Assembly: GCA_963704075.1 (NCBI GenBank)
Contig: CAVPGV010000009.1
Location: 275,942 to 339,941, forward strand
Reading direction: 5' to 3'
DNA from: JADKAV01 sp963704075
GTDB lineage: Bacteria; Actinomycetota; Actinomycetes; S36-B12; UBA10799
DNA length: 64,000 bases
Of the stretch, positions 35,682 to 44,512 are shown one piece after another. The notes below the pieces were generated by a model, which worked only from the letters and a program-made list of their open reading frames with translations, was not told the DNA's origin and made no database searches. Positions within the stretch are counted from its first letter, which is position 1. The number at the start of each line of letters is the position of its first letter. The position numbers were made by a program, and so were the translations under genes.

Positions 35682-36857
35682 CTAGAACATGGGATCGGGG
35701 TCTGGGTCGATCCCCAGATGCGGAAACGCCGCACGCCGGGAGGCGAGCACAGCCGCGTCCACGGGGTCGTCCGGGTTGTATCCCATCTCCCAGCTGCGCA
35801 CCCAGGGATCCCGGTCATTGCCCATCGTCAGGGGCGGGTCGCGCTGCAGGACGTTGCTCACCAGTTCCCGGAACGCCTCCGGAGTAGCCTCCGTGGGCTC
35901 GATGGGCCGTTCCAGTGCCTCGGCCAGCAGGTGCGTCCACGCCAGCGGGACCACATCGACCCACTCATAGCCACCGCCACCGGTGGCGATCCACCGTCCC
36001 TCGGCGTGGGTATGGGCAAGTCGGTGCAGCGCCCGGTACGACATACGCTGACCCTCGATGCTCAACGACATGTGCGCCAGCGGGTCCTGGAAGTGGCTGT
36101 CACATCCTTGCTGACTCACCAGGTACTGCGGCTCGAAGGCCTTCAGCGCCGCGGGCACGATCGCGTCGAACGCGCGCAGCCAGGCGTTGTCCGCCGTGCC
36201 GGGCGGGAGCGCCACATTGATCGCGCTGCCCTCGGCGCCCGGTCCCCCGATCTCGGTGGGCCAACCGGTTCCCGGGAACAACGTGCGCGGGCTCTCGTGC
36301 AGCGAGATGGTCAGCACCCTAGGGTCGTCCCAGAAGTGCTGTTGCACCCCGTCGCCGTGGTGAACGTCCACATCGACGTAGGCGACCCGTTCGACACCCT
36401 GGTCGAGCAGCCACTTGATCGAGGTGGCGACATCGTTGTACACGCAGAAGCCGGAGGCGCGGTCGGGCATCGCGTGATGCAGCCCGCCTGCGAAGTTGAC
36501 GCCGTGGTCGGCCTCCCCTCGGTACACGGCCTGGGTCACGGCCAGCGTCGCCGCACAGACCAACTCGGAGTATTTGTGCATGTCGGGGAAGGTCGGGACA
36601 TCGTCGGTGCCCAGCCCGTGTGAACCTTCGGTCTCCTGCTGAACCGCCTCGATGAACTCCGCGGAGTGGAGGCTGGCCAGCAGCCCCTCCGGCATTGCCG
36701 CCGGTGGGATCACCGTGAGGTTGGCGTCCTCGAGCAGGCCGAAGTCCCGCGAGAGCCGATACGCCAATTGCACCCGGACCGGCGCCAACGGGTGACCCGG
36801 ACCGAAATCGTAGTGGCGCAGGTCGTCGTGCCAGACGAAAGCCACGCGATGACTCAT
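35682..36857 (-). CDS. acuC: Histone-deacetylase-fold protein, acetoin-utilisation AcuC type
   Basis: The 391-residue zinc-dependent deacetylase-fold protein has GPGHPLAPVRVQLAYRL near the N-terminus and the catalytic histidine pair region NFAGGLHHAMPDRASGFCVY. Zinc ligands lie in YVDVDVHHGDGVQ and QQGCDSHFQDPLAHM. AcuC proteins deacetylate acetyl-lysine, for example on acetyl-CoA synthetase. ATG 36857 (MSHRVAFVWHDD) is chosen over the extended frame because homology starts there. It is divergent from proC with 149 bp between starts. Confidence 0.9.
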   Translation of the reverse strand: MSHRVAFVWHDDLRHYDFGPGHPLAPVRVQLAYRLSRDFGLLEDANLTVIPPAAMPEGLLASLHSAEFIEAVQQETEGSHGLGTDDVPTFPDMHKYSELVCAATLAVTQAVYRGEADHGVNFAGGLHHAMPDRASGFCVYNDVATSIKWLLDQGVERVAYVDVDVHHGDGVQQHFWDDPRVLTISLHESPRTLFPGTGWPTEIGGPGAEGSAINVALPPGTADNAWLRAFDAIVPAALKAFEPQYLVSQQGCDSHFQDPLAHMSLSIEGQRMSYRALHRLAHTHAEGRWIATGGGGYEWVDVVPLAWTHLLAEALERPIEPTEATPEAFRELVSNVLQRDPPLTMGNDRDPWVRSWEMGYNPDDPVDAAVLASRRAAFPHLGIDPDPDPMF

Positions 36858-37006
36858 GACAGCCACGCTACCCATGAGGGGCGCTGTCGGTCGCGCACAC
36901 CGGGGCAAACGGCCCACAGTCGACGGTGTCGCCGCACTCCAACGCAGGCCACTAGCCCGTGCACGCCGCCCGCACCGGGGACCCGCTCATTGTTACGGTT
37001 GCGCTC

Positions 37007-37810
37007 ATGGGTGTAGTTGCGGTCGTAGGGGCCGGCGTCATGGGTGAGGCACTGCTGTCGGGGTTGTTGCGCGGTGACCGTATGGGTGACACGTTCGTGG
37101 TCGCCGACAAGCGCCACGACCGGGTCATCGAACTCCACGAGCGCTACGGCGTCGACATCTCCACCAATGTGGAGGCCGCCCGGGAGGCCGACGTCGTCGT
37201 GCTGGTCGTGAAGCCACAGGACATCTTCGGCGTGGTCGAGGAGATCGCCGAGGAGCTCAAACCTGGCGCCTTGGTGGTTTCGCTGGCCGCCGGTGTCACC
37301 ACTGCCTCGTTGGAACAGCGACTGCCCGAGGGCACACCGGTGGTGAGGGTGATGCCGAACACTCCCGCACTGGTCGACCAGGGCATGTCGGCGGTATCAC
37401 CGGGGTCGCACTGCAAGGCCGAGCACGTGGCCATGGCCGTGCGGCTGATGGGCTGCGTGGGCAAGGTGGTCGAGGTCCCCGAGCGGCAACAGGACGCGGT
37501 CACCGCGATCTCGGGTTCCGGACCGGCCTACATCTTCTTCACCGTCGAGGCCATGATCGAGGCCGGCGTGGGCTTGGGGCTCCCCCGCCGATTGGCTACG
37601 GAGTTGACCCTGCAGACGGTGTACGGCGCCGCCACGATGCTGCGGGAGACCGGCGAGCACCCGGTGGTCCTGCGGGAGAACGTGACCTCTCCGGCCGGCA
37701 CGACCGCGGCGGCCCTGCGGATCCTGGAGGATCACAAGGTCCGGGCCGCGTTCCTGGCCGCCCTGGAAGCGGCGAGGGATCGATCGGTGGAACTGGCTGC
37801 CGGCGGCTGA
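37007..37810 (+). CDS. proC: Pyrroline-5-carboxylate reductase
   Basis: The 267-residue enzyme reduces 1-pyrroline-5-carboxylate to proline with NAD(P)H. It has the N-terminal dinucleotide motif VAVVGAGVMGEALLSGLL, then VVRVMPNTPALVDQGMSA, and the family signature SGSGPAYIFFTVEAMIEAGV with the C-terminal ENVTSPAGTTAAAL. The ATG at 37007 is close to a TTACGGT-like -10 element, so the transcript may be almost leaderless. Proline dehydrogenase lies about 5 kb downstream, so synthesis and breakdown genes are near each other. Confidence 0.96.
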   Translation: MGVVAVVGAGVMGEALLSGLLRGDRMGDTFVVADKRHDRVIELHERYGVDISTNVEAAREADVVVLVVKPQDIFGVVEEIAEELKPGALVVSLAAGVTTASLEQRLPEGTPVVRVMPNTPALVDQGMSAVSPGSHCKAEHVAMAVRLMGCVGKVVEVPERQQDAVTAISGSGPAYIFFTVEAMIEAGVGLGLPRRLATELTLQTVYGAATMLRETGEHPVVLRENVTSPAGTTAAALRILEDHKVRAAFLAALEAARDRSVELAAGG

Positions 37811-37827
37811 CCTTCGGCTGCAGCAGA

Positions 37828-40572
37828 CTACGCAGCTGCCAGCGCCTGCTCCGCCCCGCCTGAGCGACTGCGCGCGATCCACTTGCCCGCCTCCCACAGG
37901 ACGAGCAGGACCACCGCAGGTGCGGCGCCGATCAGCCACTGGGTGTCGGTGAGCGCCTGCGAGTTCAGCAGCGACGTCAGCGCCCCACCACGGGCGATCA
38001 GCACCGCCAGCACGATCTCCACAAGCGCAACGATGTTCAGCGTCATGTTGTCGAAAGTCGCGGTGGTGAACACGGTCGCCTTCTGGTCGCGGCTTTCGAA
38101 GGCCACGATCACCAGCATCAGCGAGAACGCCACCAGCCCCATCGTGCTCCCGATTTCCACCTTGCCGTACTGGTTCTCCCCGAACACGATCACGGCGTTG
38201 ATGACGACAGCCATGAACAAACCCACCAGGCCGACAGTGGTGATGACCGGCCCGGACATGATCGAGGCGGCCCGCGGGCGCGGCTTGCGCTTCATGAGCC
38301 CCGGGGTCTCCTTGTCCAGGCCCAGGGCGATGCCGACCGGCGCGGTGATCAGGAAGTTGATCCAGAGGATCTGGGCCGCGGAGAACGGCTCGCCCGACGC
38401 GATGTTGAGGATGCTGGCCATCAAGAACGTGACCACGTAGGTGACAAGCGCGATCAGCATGAAGCGGATGTACTTCAGCATGTTGTCGTAGAGCTTGCGG
38501 CCCTCCGACACCGCGCGCACGATCGTGGCGAAGTTGTCGTCGGTGAGGATCATGCGACTGGCGTTCTTCGCGACCTGGGTGCCGCTGCCCATCGCGATGC
38601 CGATATCAGCCGCCTTGATCGCCGGGGCGTCGTTGACACCGTCGCCGGTCATCGCCACCACCGCGTCCTTCTTGCGCAGCGTCTCGACCATGAGCACCTT
38701 GTGCTCAGGCGCCACCCGACCGACCACGCCGATGTTGTCGATGCGCTCGAGGCGCTCGGCCTCGGACATCGCGGCAAGTTCGGTGCCGAGGATGGCCTCG
38801 CCGGGGATTCCGAGTTGATTGGCCACCGCCGCGCCGGTGACCACGTCGTCGCCGGTCACCATCCTTACCCGGATGTTGGCGTCCTGGGCGGCCCGGACAG
38901 CCTCATGTGACTCCTCCCGCGGCGGATCGATCATTCCCACCAGTGCGGTCATCTGCAGATCCTGCACCATTGCCAGCAGGTCACCCTCGGGGTCGAAGTC
39001 CTTGGGGTCCATGTCCTTCATGGCTGCCGCCATCACGCGGAGGCCCTTGCCGCCGAGCCGCTCCATCTGCTTGTTGGCACGATCCGTCTCCGGCTCGCCC
39101 CACGGAACGGTCTGCCCGCCGGACAGCGCTGTGGTGGCCCGGGAGATGACCGCCGGCCCGGCCCCCTTGACGAACACCCGCACGACGGCTTTGCCAGACT
39201 CGTCGGTGGTTTGGCAGAACCGCGCCATGAGTTTGTAGGTGGGGTCGAAAGGAAGAGTCGCAAGGCTGGGAAAGGCCTCGATCGTGCTCTCGTGGTCGAT
39301 CTTCGCCTTGGAGCCGAGGACCAGTAGGGCACCCTCGGTGGGATCTCCGACGACCTTGCCGTCCACCAGTTTCGCGTCGTTGGCGATGAGGAACGGCAGA
39401 ATCGCGGCTTCGATCGTGTTGGTGTTGCCCGCGGTGTGGTGGATTTCACCGTCCAGGCTGTAGCCCTTGCCGGTGATGGAGAACCTGTCGGTCACGTCGA
39501 TCACCTCGACAACCGTCACCTGGTTCATGGTCAGGGTGCCGGTCTTGTCCGAGTTGATCGCGGACGTCGACCCCAGGGTCTCCACCGAGTCGAGGCTCTT
39601 GACCACCGCACCGTGTTGCGCCAGTTTCGAGGAACCGGTCGAAAGGATCACCTGCAGGACCGTCGGCATGGCCATCGGGACCGCGGCCAGCGCCAGCGCG
39701 ATGGCGGTGGTGAAGATCTGCTGGGTGGAATCCCCGCGGGAGATCCCCAAGGCGAACATGATCGCAATGGTCAGACCGGCGGCACCGGCGATCCACAGGG
39801 TCAAGGTGTCCAGCTGTTTGGTCATGGGCGTCTTCAACGTGGGGGTGGACTTCAACATCCCGGAGATCTTTCCCACAGCCGTATCAGCGCCGGTCCCGGT
39901 GACGATCATCACCCCAGCACCGTGCGTCACGGGCGTGTTCATGAACGCCATGTTCGACTGGTCACCGAGCACCGGGTCCGGTTGCGTCACGATGTCGGCG
40001 CTCTTGCCGGCCGGGACGCTCTCGCCCGTCAGCGCCGACTCATCGATCTGCAGCGACGAGGACTGGATCAACCTGCCGTCAGCGCACACGTCGTCTCCGG
40101 CCGCCAGCAGGACCACATCGCCCACCACCACCTGATCGGCGTCGATCTTCACCTCGGTGCCGTCACGACGGACCCTCGCCGACGTCTTGAGCATCGACTG
40201 CAAGGCGTTCATCGCACTCTCGGCCTTGCCCTGCTGACGCATTCCCCCCAGCGCGTTGAGCGCCGTGATCAGCAGGACCGCTATGCCAGTGGATATCTCG
40301 CCGATCACGATCGACGCGACCGCGGCAGCCACCAGGATGATCTGCATGTAGCTCTTGTACTGCGCCAGGAACATCTTCCAGCCCGGCGGCGGGCTCTCAG
40401 CGGGCAGCGCGTTCGGCCCGTTCTTCTGCAGGGAGGCGGCGGCGCCTGCTACCGAAAGGCCCTGATCGGGATCGACCCCGAGTTTCTCGGCGACCGCCTC
40501 GGCCGACATGGCATACCACTGCTCTGTCACCGGCGACGAATCCTGGGGGGCTGGTGCGCTCTTGTCACTCAT
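37828..40572 (-). CDS. P-type cation-transporting ATPase (P2/P3-like)
   Basis: The 914-residue pump has an N-terminal cation-ATPase domain (AEAVAEKLGVDPDQGLS) and an actuator motif IDESALTGESVP. The phosphorylated aspartate is in NSDKTGTLTMNQ, with MTGDGVNDAPAIKAADIGIA and six C-terminal helices. Overall it resembles P2A calcium-type pumps. The ion-binding TM4 motif, however, reads VPMAMPTVLQ rather than PEGLP; the closest pattern I know is PIAMPTVL of plant-type H+-ATPases. The transported ion is therefore uncertain. ATG 40572 is chosen over the open upstream extension. No regulator adjoins it. Confidence 0.9.
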   Translation of the reverse strand: MSDKSAPAPQDSSPVTEQWYAMSAEAVAEKLGVDPDQGLSVAGAAASLQKNGPNALPAESPPPGWKMFLAQYKSYMQIILVAAAVASIVIGEISTGIAVLLITALNALGGMRQQGKAESAMNALQSMLKTSARVRRDGTEVKIDADQVVVGDVVLLAAGDDVCADGRLIQSSSLQIDESALTGESVPAGKSADIVTQPDPVLGDQSNMAFMNTPVTHGAGVMIVTGTGADTAVGKISGMLKSTPTLKTPMTKQLDTLTLWIAGAAGLTIAIMFALGISRGDSTQQIFTTAIALALAAVPMAMPTVLQVILSTGSSKLAQHGAVVKSLDSVETLGSTSAINSDKTGTLTMNQVTVVEVIDVTDRFSITGKGYSLDGEIHHTAGNTNTIEAAILPFLIANDAKLVDGKVVGDPTEGALLVLGSKAKIDHESTIEAFPSLATLPFDPTYKLMARFCQTTDESGKAVVRVFVKGAGPAVISRATTALSGGQTVPWGEPETDRANKQMERLGGKGLRVMAAAMKDMDPKDFDPEGDLLAMVQDLQMTALVGMIDPPREESHEAVRAAQDANIRVRMVTGDDVVTGAAVANQLGIPGEAILGTELAAMSEAERLERIDNIGVVGRVAPEHKVLMVETLRKKDAVVAMTGDGVNDAPAIKAADIGIAMGSGTQVAKNASRMILTDDNFATIVRAVSEGRKLYDNMLKYIRFMLIALVTYVVTFLMASILNIASGEPFSAAQILWINFLITAPVGIALGLDKETPGLMKRKPRPRAASIMSGPVITTVGLVGLFMAVVINAVIVFGENQYGKVEIGSTMGLVAFSLMLVIVAFESRDQKATVFTTATFDNMTLNIVALVEIVLAVLIARGGALTSLLNSQALTDTQWLIGAAPAVVLLVLWEAGKWIARSRSGGAEQALAAA

Positions 40573-40641
40573 GGCTGAATCCTTTTTGACGCGAGGTCGA
40601 AACACGGGCTCTCGGGCGAGACATTCCGCTCGATTGTGGCG

Positions 40642-41523
40642 CTAGAACGGCGTAGGGATGTGGTGCAGCGGGGCTGCCTCGGACATCGCATAGCCACGGG
40701 GCGAGGGCTTACGCGGCATCTTCACGTCACTGGGGGGAAGCGGCTCGTACGGGATCTGACTGAGCAGGTGCGAGATGATGTTGAGCCGACCGCGCTTCTT
40801 GTCGTCGTTGTCGACGACGAACCATGGCGCCCAGGAAGTATCGGTGGCGGCCAGCATCGCGTCGCGAGCACGGCAGTACTCGTAGTGCTTGCTGTACGAC
40901 TTCAGGTCCGTCGGCGAGAGCTTCCAGATCTTGCGCGGGTCGGTGATCCTGTTGGACAGCCGTCGGGTCTGCTCTTCGACACTGACATTGAGCCAGTACT
41001 TGATCAAGATGATGTCGTTGTCGACCATCGCCTTCTCGACCGCCGGCGTCATGTCGAGGAACCGCTGCGTCTGCTCCTTCGTGCAGTAGCCCATTACCGG
41101 CTCCACGCCGGCGCGGTTGTACCAGCTGCGGTCGAAGATGGCCACCTCGCCCGCCGACGGGAAGTGGGCTATGTACCGCTGGATGTACATCTGCGACTTC
41201 TCGCGTTCGGTCGGTGTGGGCAGCGCTATGTGTTTGAAGACCCGCGGGCTCGTGCGTTCGGTGATGCGCCGGATCGTGCCGCCCTTGCCGGCCGAATCCA
41301 GCCCCTCGAACACGATGCAGACCTTGGCGCCGGTGGCTTTGACCCACTCCTGCATGGCCACCAGCTCGCCCTGGAGCACGCGCATGTGCTGCTCGTACTC
41401 CTTCTTCTTCATCTTGGGCTTCGTCACCGTGGGCTTGGCGTCGCCGACGGCGACGTCAGTTGCGGCCTGATCCGCACGCTTGGCTTTGCCGTCCTTGTGG
41501 TGTCGCTTCGACTTCTTCGCCAT
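40642..41523 (-). CDS. ppk2: Polyphosphate kinase 2
   Basis: The 293-residue protein carries the PPK2 P-loop CIVFEGLDSAGKGGTIRRIT (Walker A about residues 74-82) and the lid/Walker B region EVAIFDRSWYNRAGVEPVMG. The catalytic core continues through KYWLNVSVEEQTRRL. PPK2 uses polyphosphate to phosphorylate nucleoside diphosphates, or the reverse. A Lys-rich N-terminal tail (KKSKRHHKDGKAKRA) precedes the domain. The single-domain length fits class I. A polyphosphatase gene follows 3 kb away. The gene lies just upstream, in transcription direction, of the P-type ATPase region but ends 69 bp from its start. Confidence 0.94.
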   Translation of the reverse strand: MAKKSKRHHKDGKAKRADQAATDVAVGDAKPTVTKPKMKKKEYEQHMRVLQGELVAMQEWVKATGAKVCIVFEGLDSAGKGGTIRRITERTSPRVFKHIALPTPTEREKSQMYIQRYIAHFPSAGEVAIFDRSWYNRAGVEPVMGYCTKEQTQRFLDMTPAVEKAMVDNDIILIKYWLNVSVEEQTRRLSNRITDPRKIWKLSPTDLKSYSKHYEYCRARDAMLAATDTSWAPWFVVDNDDKKRGRLNIISHLLSQIPYEPLPPSDVKMPRKPSPRGYAMSEAAPLHHIPTPF

Positions 41524-41659
41524 CTCATCCCATCTCGTCGGACATCTCCGCCATCACGATCGTCCGTAGCAGCGCTTGTCAGTCACCCTAGACTCGACGC
41601 GGCGGGCACGGGATCACCCCCGCCGGGTGGGTTCCGGCGGCAGGCGGGCCGAGCCGCCG

Positions 41660-42589
41660 TCAGGACTTCGACGTCATCGACTTGACGAACAGCGCCAGGT
41701 TGGCGGGCTTCTCGGCCATCCGGCGGACCATGTACCCGTACCATTCGGCGCCGTAGGGGATGTAGACCCGAACCCGCTCGCCGGCCTTCGTCAGCCGCCG
41801 TTGCTCATCCGGGCGCACCCCGTAGAGCATCTGGTGCTCGTAGGTACCCTTGGCCTTGTCCGCCCGGGTGGCCAGCGCGCCGGCGATCTCGACCAGTCGC
41901 GGGTCGTGCGATGCGATCATCGGGTAGCACGGGGAGTCGAACAGGATCCGCATGCAGCGCACGTAGGACTTGTCGACATCCTCCTTGGCCTGGAACGCCA
42001 CCGACTCCGGCTCCTTGTACGCGCCTTTGCACAGACGGATCCGGGAGCCCTCGTACGCGAGGTCGCGGCAGTCCTGCTCGGTGCGGTAAAGGTAGGCCTG
42101 CAGGACCGCGCCGGTGTCGGGGAAGTCGGCACGCAGCTCCCGCAGGATGCTCAGCGTCGAGTCGGTGGTCGTGTGATCCTCCATGTCGAGGGTCACGGTG
42201 GTCCCGATCGCGGCAGCGGCCTCGCAGATGGCGCGGGCGTTGTCCAACGCGAGCTTCTCACCGTCGCCAGGCAAGGCCTGGCCCACTGCTGACAGTTTGA
42301 CGGACACTTCCGCCGCCGCTGCGAGTCCGGCTTCATCCAGACCCTGCAGCAGTCGCAGGTAGGCCTCGCGGGTGTAGTCCGCCTGCCCGCGGTCCTCGGT
42401 GTCCTCCCCCAGGTGGTCGATGGTGCTCAGCAGCCCCTCCGAGGCGAGGTCGCCGGCCGCCCGGACGGCGTCCTGCTCGGTCTCTCCGGCGATGAAGCGG
42501 GAGACGACCGACCGGCTGATCGGTGCGTTGGCGGAGATCTCCTGGATCTTCTTCTGTCGCGACAGAGTCAACAGCGTTCGCCGGATCAC
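41660..42589 (-). CDS. putB: Proline dehydrogenase
   Basis: The 309-residue single-domain PRODH, a beta/alpha barrel with FAD, oxidises proline to pyrroline-5-carboxylate. Markers are AEVSVKLSAVGQAL, TLDMEDHTTTDSTL, LQAYLYRTEQDCRDL and RLCKGAYKEPESVAF, and the C-terminal YIPYGAEWYGYMVRRMAEKP with its two conserved arginines. The GTG at 42589 has a strong GGAGGT site upstream. Actinobacteria keep PRODH separate from P5C dehydrogenase; no P5C dehydrogenase lies next to it here. Confidence 0.95.
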   Translation of the reverse strand: MIRRTLLTLSRQKKIQEISANAPISRSVVSRFIAGETEQDAVRAAGDLASEGLLSTIDHLGEDTEDRGQADYTREAYLRLLQGLDEAGLAAAAEVSVKLSAVGQALPGDGEKLALDNARAICEAAAAIGTTVTLDMEDHTTTDSTLSILRELRADFPDTGAVLQAYLYRTEQDCRDLAYEGSRIRLCKGAYKEPESVAFQAKEDVDKSYVRCMRILFDSPCYPMIASHDPRLVEIAGALATRADKAKGTYEHQMLYGVRPDEQRRLTKAGERVRVYIPYGAEWYGYMVRRMAEKPANLALFVKSMTSKS

Positions 42590-42623
42590 CTAGGACCTCC
42601 CTGGAAGACGGTTCCCGGTCAGG

Positions 42624-43274
42624 TTATCCGCCGTTCCCGGGCTTTGGCTCAGTGGCGTTGACCTTGACCGAGGGCTTCGGAGCCTGCGGCTTGGGGCTCT
42701 TCAACGGCTTGGTCGGATCCAGCCAGTTCTGGATCGTGGGGGCCACGAGTTTGACCAGGTCGTCCTCGGGCATCGACGCGATCGGCTCGAGCCGGATGAT
42801 GTAGCGGGTGGAGGCGATCCCCAGCAGGTAGGACACGATCAGGTTCACGCGCAGCCGGGCATCGGGAACTCCCAGCGTGCGCACGAGCCGGTCGACGATC
42901 GATCGCTCGATGAAGTCCTGCATGCTCTTCGCGGCCTTGGTCGCGGAGGCGCCGGCCTGGAACAGCGCGATGAAGTCGTTGCGGCTGTCCTCGTCGGCCA
43001 GAAGGTCCAGCGTCGCCCGGGTGAGCCGCTCCCCCATCCCGTCGAGTCCGGGGGCCACCAACTCGGGTACGGCACTGGCGGGATCGAACGGCAGGCGCAT
43101 CGCCGCCGCGAACAACGACTCCTTGGAGTTCCAGTACCTGTTGACGACCTCGGGCGCGACCCCTGCCGCGGCAGCGACGCCCTTGACCGAGGTCCGCACG
43201 TAACCGCGAGCGTGAAAGGCCGCGCGAGCCGCATCCAGCACGGCGTCGCGCACATCATCAGTACCCATGGTCAT
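42624..43274 (-). CDS. TetR-family transcriptional regulator
   Basis: The 216-residue protein has an N-terminal HTH with AVLDAARAAFHARGYVRTSV, then KGVAAAAGVAPEVVNRYWNS and KESLFAAAM. The ligand domain is alpha-helical, and a Pro/Lys-rich tail ends the protein (PLKSPKPQAPKPSVKVNATE). The ATG at 43274 (or 43268) starts the HTH region. It lies directly upstream of putB on the same strand with 34 bp between them, so it may regulate proline use or its own operon. No ligand can be inferred. Confidence 0.88.
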   Translation of the reverse strand: MTMGTDDVRDAVLDAARAAFHARGYVRTSVKGVAAAAGVAPEVVNRYWNSKESLFAAAMRLPFDPASAVPELVAPGLDGMGERLTRATLDLLADEDSRNDFIALFQAGASATKAAKSMQDFIERSIVDRLVRTLGVPDARLRVNLIVSYLLGIASTRYIIRLEPIASMPEDDLVKLVAPTIQNWLDPTKPLKSPKPQAPKPSVKVNATEPKPGNGG

Positions 43275-43339
43275 TAGCCTATGCGTCGTGGCACCCGGCC
43301 CCGAACACCTCACCGCCGGGCCGGCGATCGCGCCTCCGG

Positions 43340-44146
43340 CTACGGGACGTCCAGGTGCAGGCGTGCGAACGCCAGCGCCTCGACCAGGTCACGCTCACGC
43401 TCGGTGCGGTTGGCCGCCTTGCGCGTGCTGACCTCCACCACCACGACGCCGTCGAAACCGGATCCCGCGACGTTCTCGAGCACGTCACCGCAGGGCTGGT
43501 TGCCACGCCCGGGGATCAGGTGCTCATCGCGATTGCTGCCACTGCCGTCGGCGAGGTGGATGTGCGTCAGGGAACCGCCGAGGTCCCTGACCATGCGGTG
43601 CGCGTCGACCCCGCTGACCGCTGTGTGGGACAGGTCCAACGTGGTGTGCGGATAGTCCTCGTCGCGGATGTCCCAGCCGGGTGAGTAGGCGGCCAGTTCC
43701 CTGCCGCCGGCACGCCACGGGTACATGTTCTCCACGGCGAACCGGATGTCGGTGTCGTCCTGCATGCGACGCAGTCCGCGGATGAAGTCCCGGGCGTAGT
43801 CGCGCTGCCAGCGGAAGGGCGGGTGCACGACCACGGTGCTGGCGCCCAGCGTCTCGGCGGCGGAGCGTGCCCGCACGAGTTTGGCCCACGGGTCGGTGCC
43901 CCAGACCCGCTGGGTGATGAGCAGACAGGGTGCATGGATGGCCAGGATCGGCGTCGCGTAATGGTCCGACAGCCGCCTTAGCGCCTCCGGATCCTGCGAG
44001 ACGGTGTCGTTCATCACCATGACCTCGACCCCGTCGTACCCGAGCCTGGAGGCCATCTCGAACGCGGCGGCCGTGGATTCCGGATAGACCGACGCACTGG
44101 ACAGCGCAACCCGGACCTTCGGGTTCCCAGCGCTGCCAGTGCTCAC
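43340..44146 (-). CDS. Sugar phosphate isomerase/epimerase-like TIM-barrel protein
   Basis: The 268-residue protein belongs to the xylose-isomerase-like AP-endonuclease-2 barrel family. It has VALSSASVYPESTAAAFEMA at the start. Metal ligands are suggested by ILAIHAPCLL, VVVHPPFRWQRDYA, FAVENMYPWRAGGREL, TLDLSHTAVSG and THIHLADGSGSNRDEHLIPG. Substrates of this family cannot be predicted. The GTG at 44146 starts the first strand. It sits between the TetR gene and ppx; in M. tuberculosis a similar protein (Rv0498, from memory) lies between ppx and proC. Confidence 0.85.
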   Translation of the reverse strand: MSTGSAGNPKVRVALSSASVYPESTAAAFEMASRLGYDGVEVMVMNDTVSQDPEALRRLSDHYATPILAIHAPCLLITQRVWGTDPWAKLVRARSAAETLGASTVVVHPPFRWQRDYARDFIRGLRRMQDDTDIRFAVENMYPWRAGGRELAAYSPGWDIRDEDYPHTTLDLSHTAVSGVDAHRMVRDLGGSLTHIHLADGSGSNRDEHLIPGRGNQPCGDVLENVAGSGFDGVVVVEVSTRKAANRTERERDLVEALAFARLHLDVP

Positions 44147-44512
44147 GTCTCCAGTCTCGCAATCGGCGCGCGGCGTCCCGCAGGGCGGTGGGCCTAGATT
44201 GCGGGCTACCCGGCAACCCAGGGGCCATTTCGGGCCTTGGACCCTTCGCACGGTGGCCCGCGCGGCGCCAGCGGTTACTCCCACCCCGCCCGCACCGCGA
44301 AATGACCCGCTGGTTGCCCAATGACCCGGTAGTTGCCAGATGACCCCAAGATTGCGGGCTACCCGGCAACCCAGAGGCTATTTCGGGCCCTTGGACCCTC
44401 TACGCGGCTGGCCCGCGCCGGTGCAAAATGGCAGCTCCCAGACCCACCCCGCCCGCACCGCGAATAACCCGCTGGTTGCCCAATGACCCGTTTAGTCGCC
44501 GTCCGGCGCCGA
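44147..44512. other. Intergenic gap filled by tandem repeat block
   Basis: No gene is visible in these 366 bp between the isomerase start and the ppx stop. Nearly all of it is the two-copy repeat described at 44196-44500, so the isomerase promoter probably lies within or next to the repeat. Confidence 0.65.
44196..44500. repeat. Tandem duplication of a 153-bp unit containing 19-bp sub-repeats
   Basis: GATTGCGGGCTACCCGGCAA starts at 44197 and again at 44350. The two copies stay similar over about 150 bp, through CCCACCCCGCCCGCACCGCGAA and GGTTGCCCAATGACCC. Inside, GACCC begins at 44304, 44323 and 44342, spaced exactly 19 bp, each followed by GGTTGCC- or GTTGCC-like sequence. The inverted form (CCGGCAACCCA) opens each copy. 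This makes it a relative, in design, of the GTTGGA elements. Confidence 0.8.
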
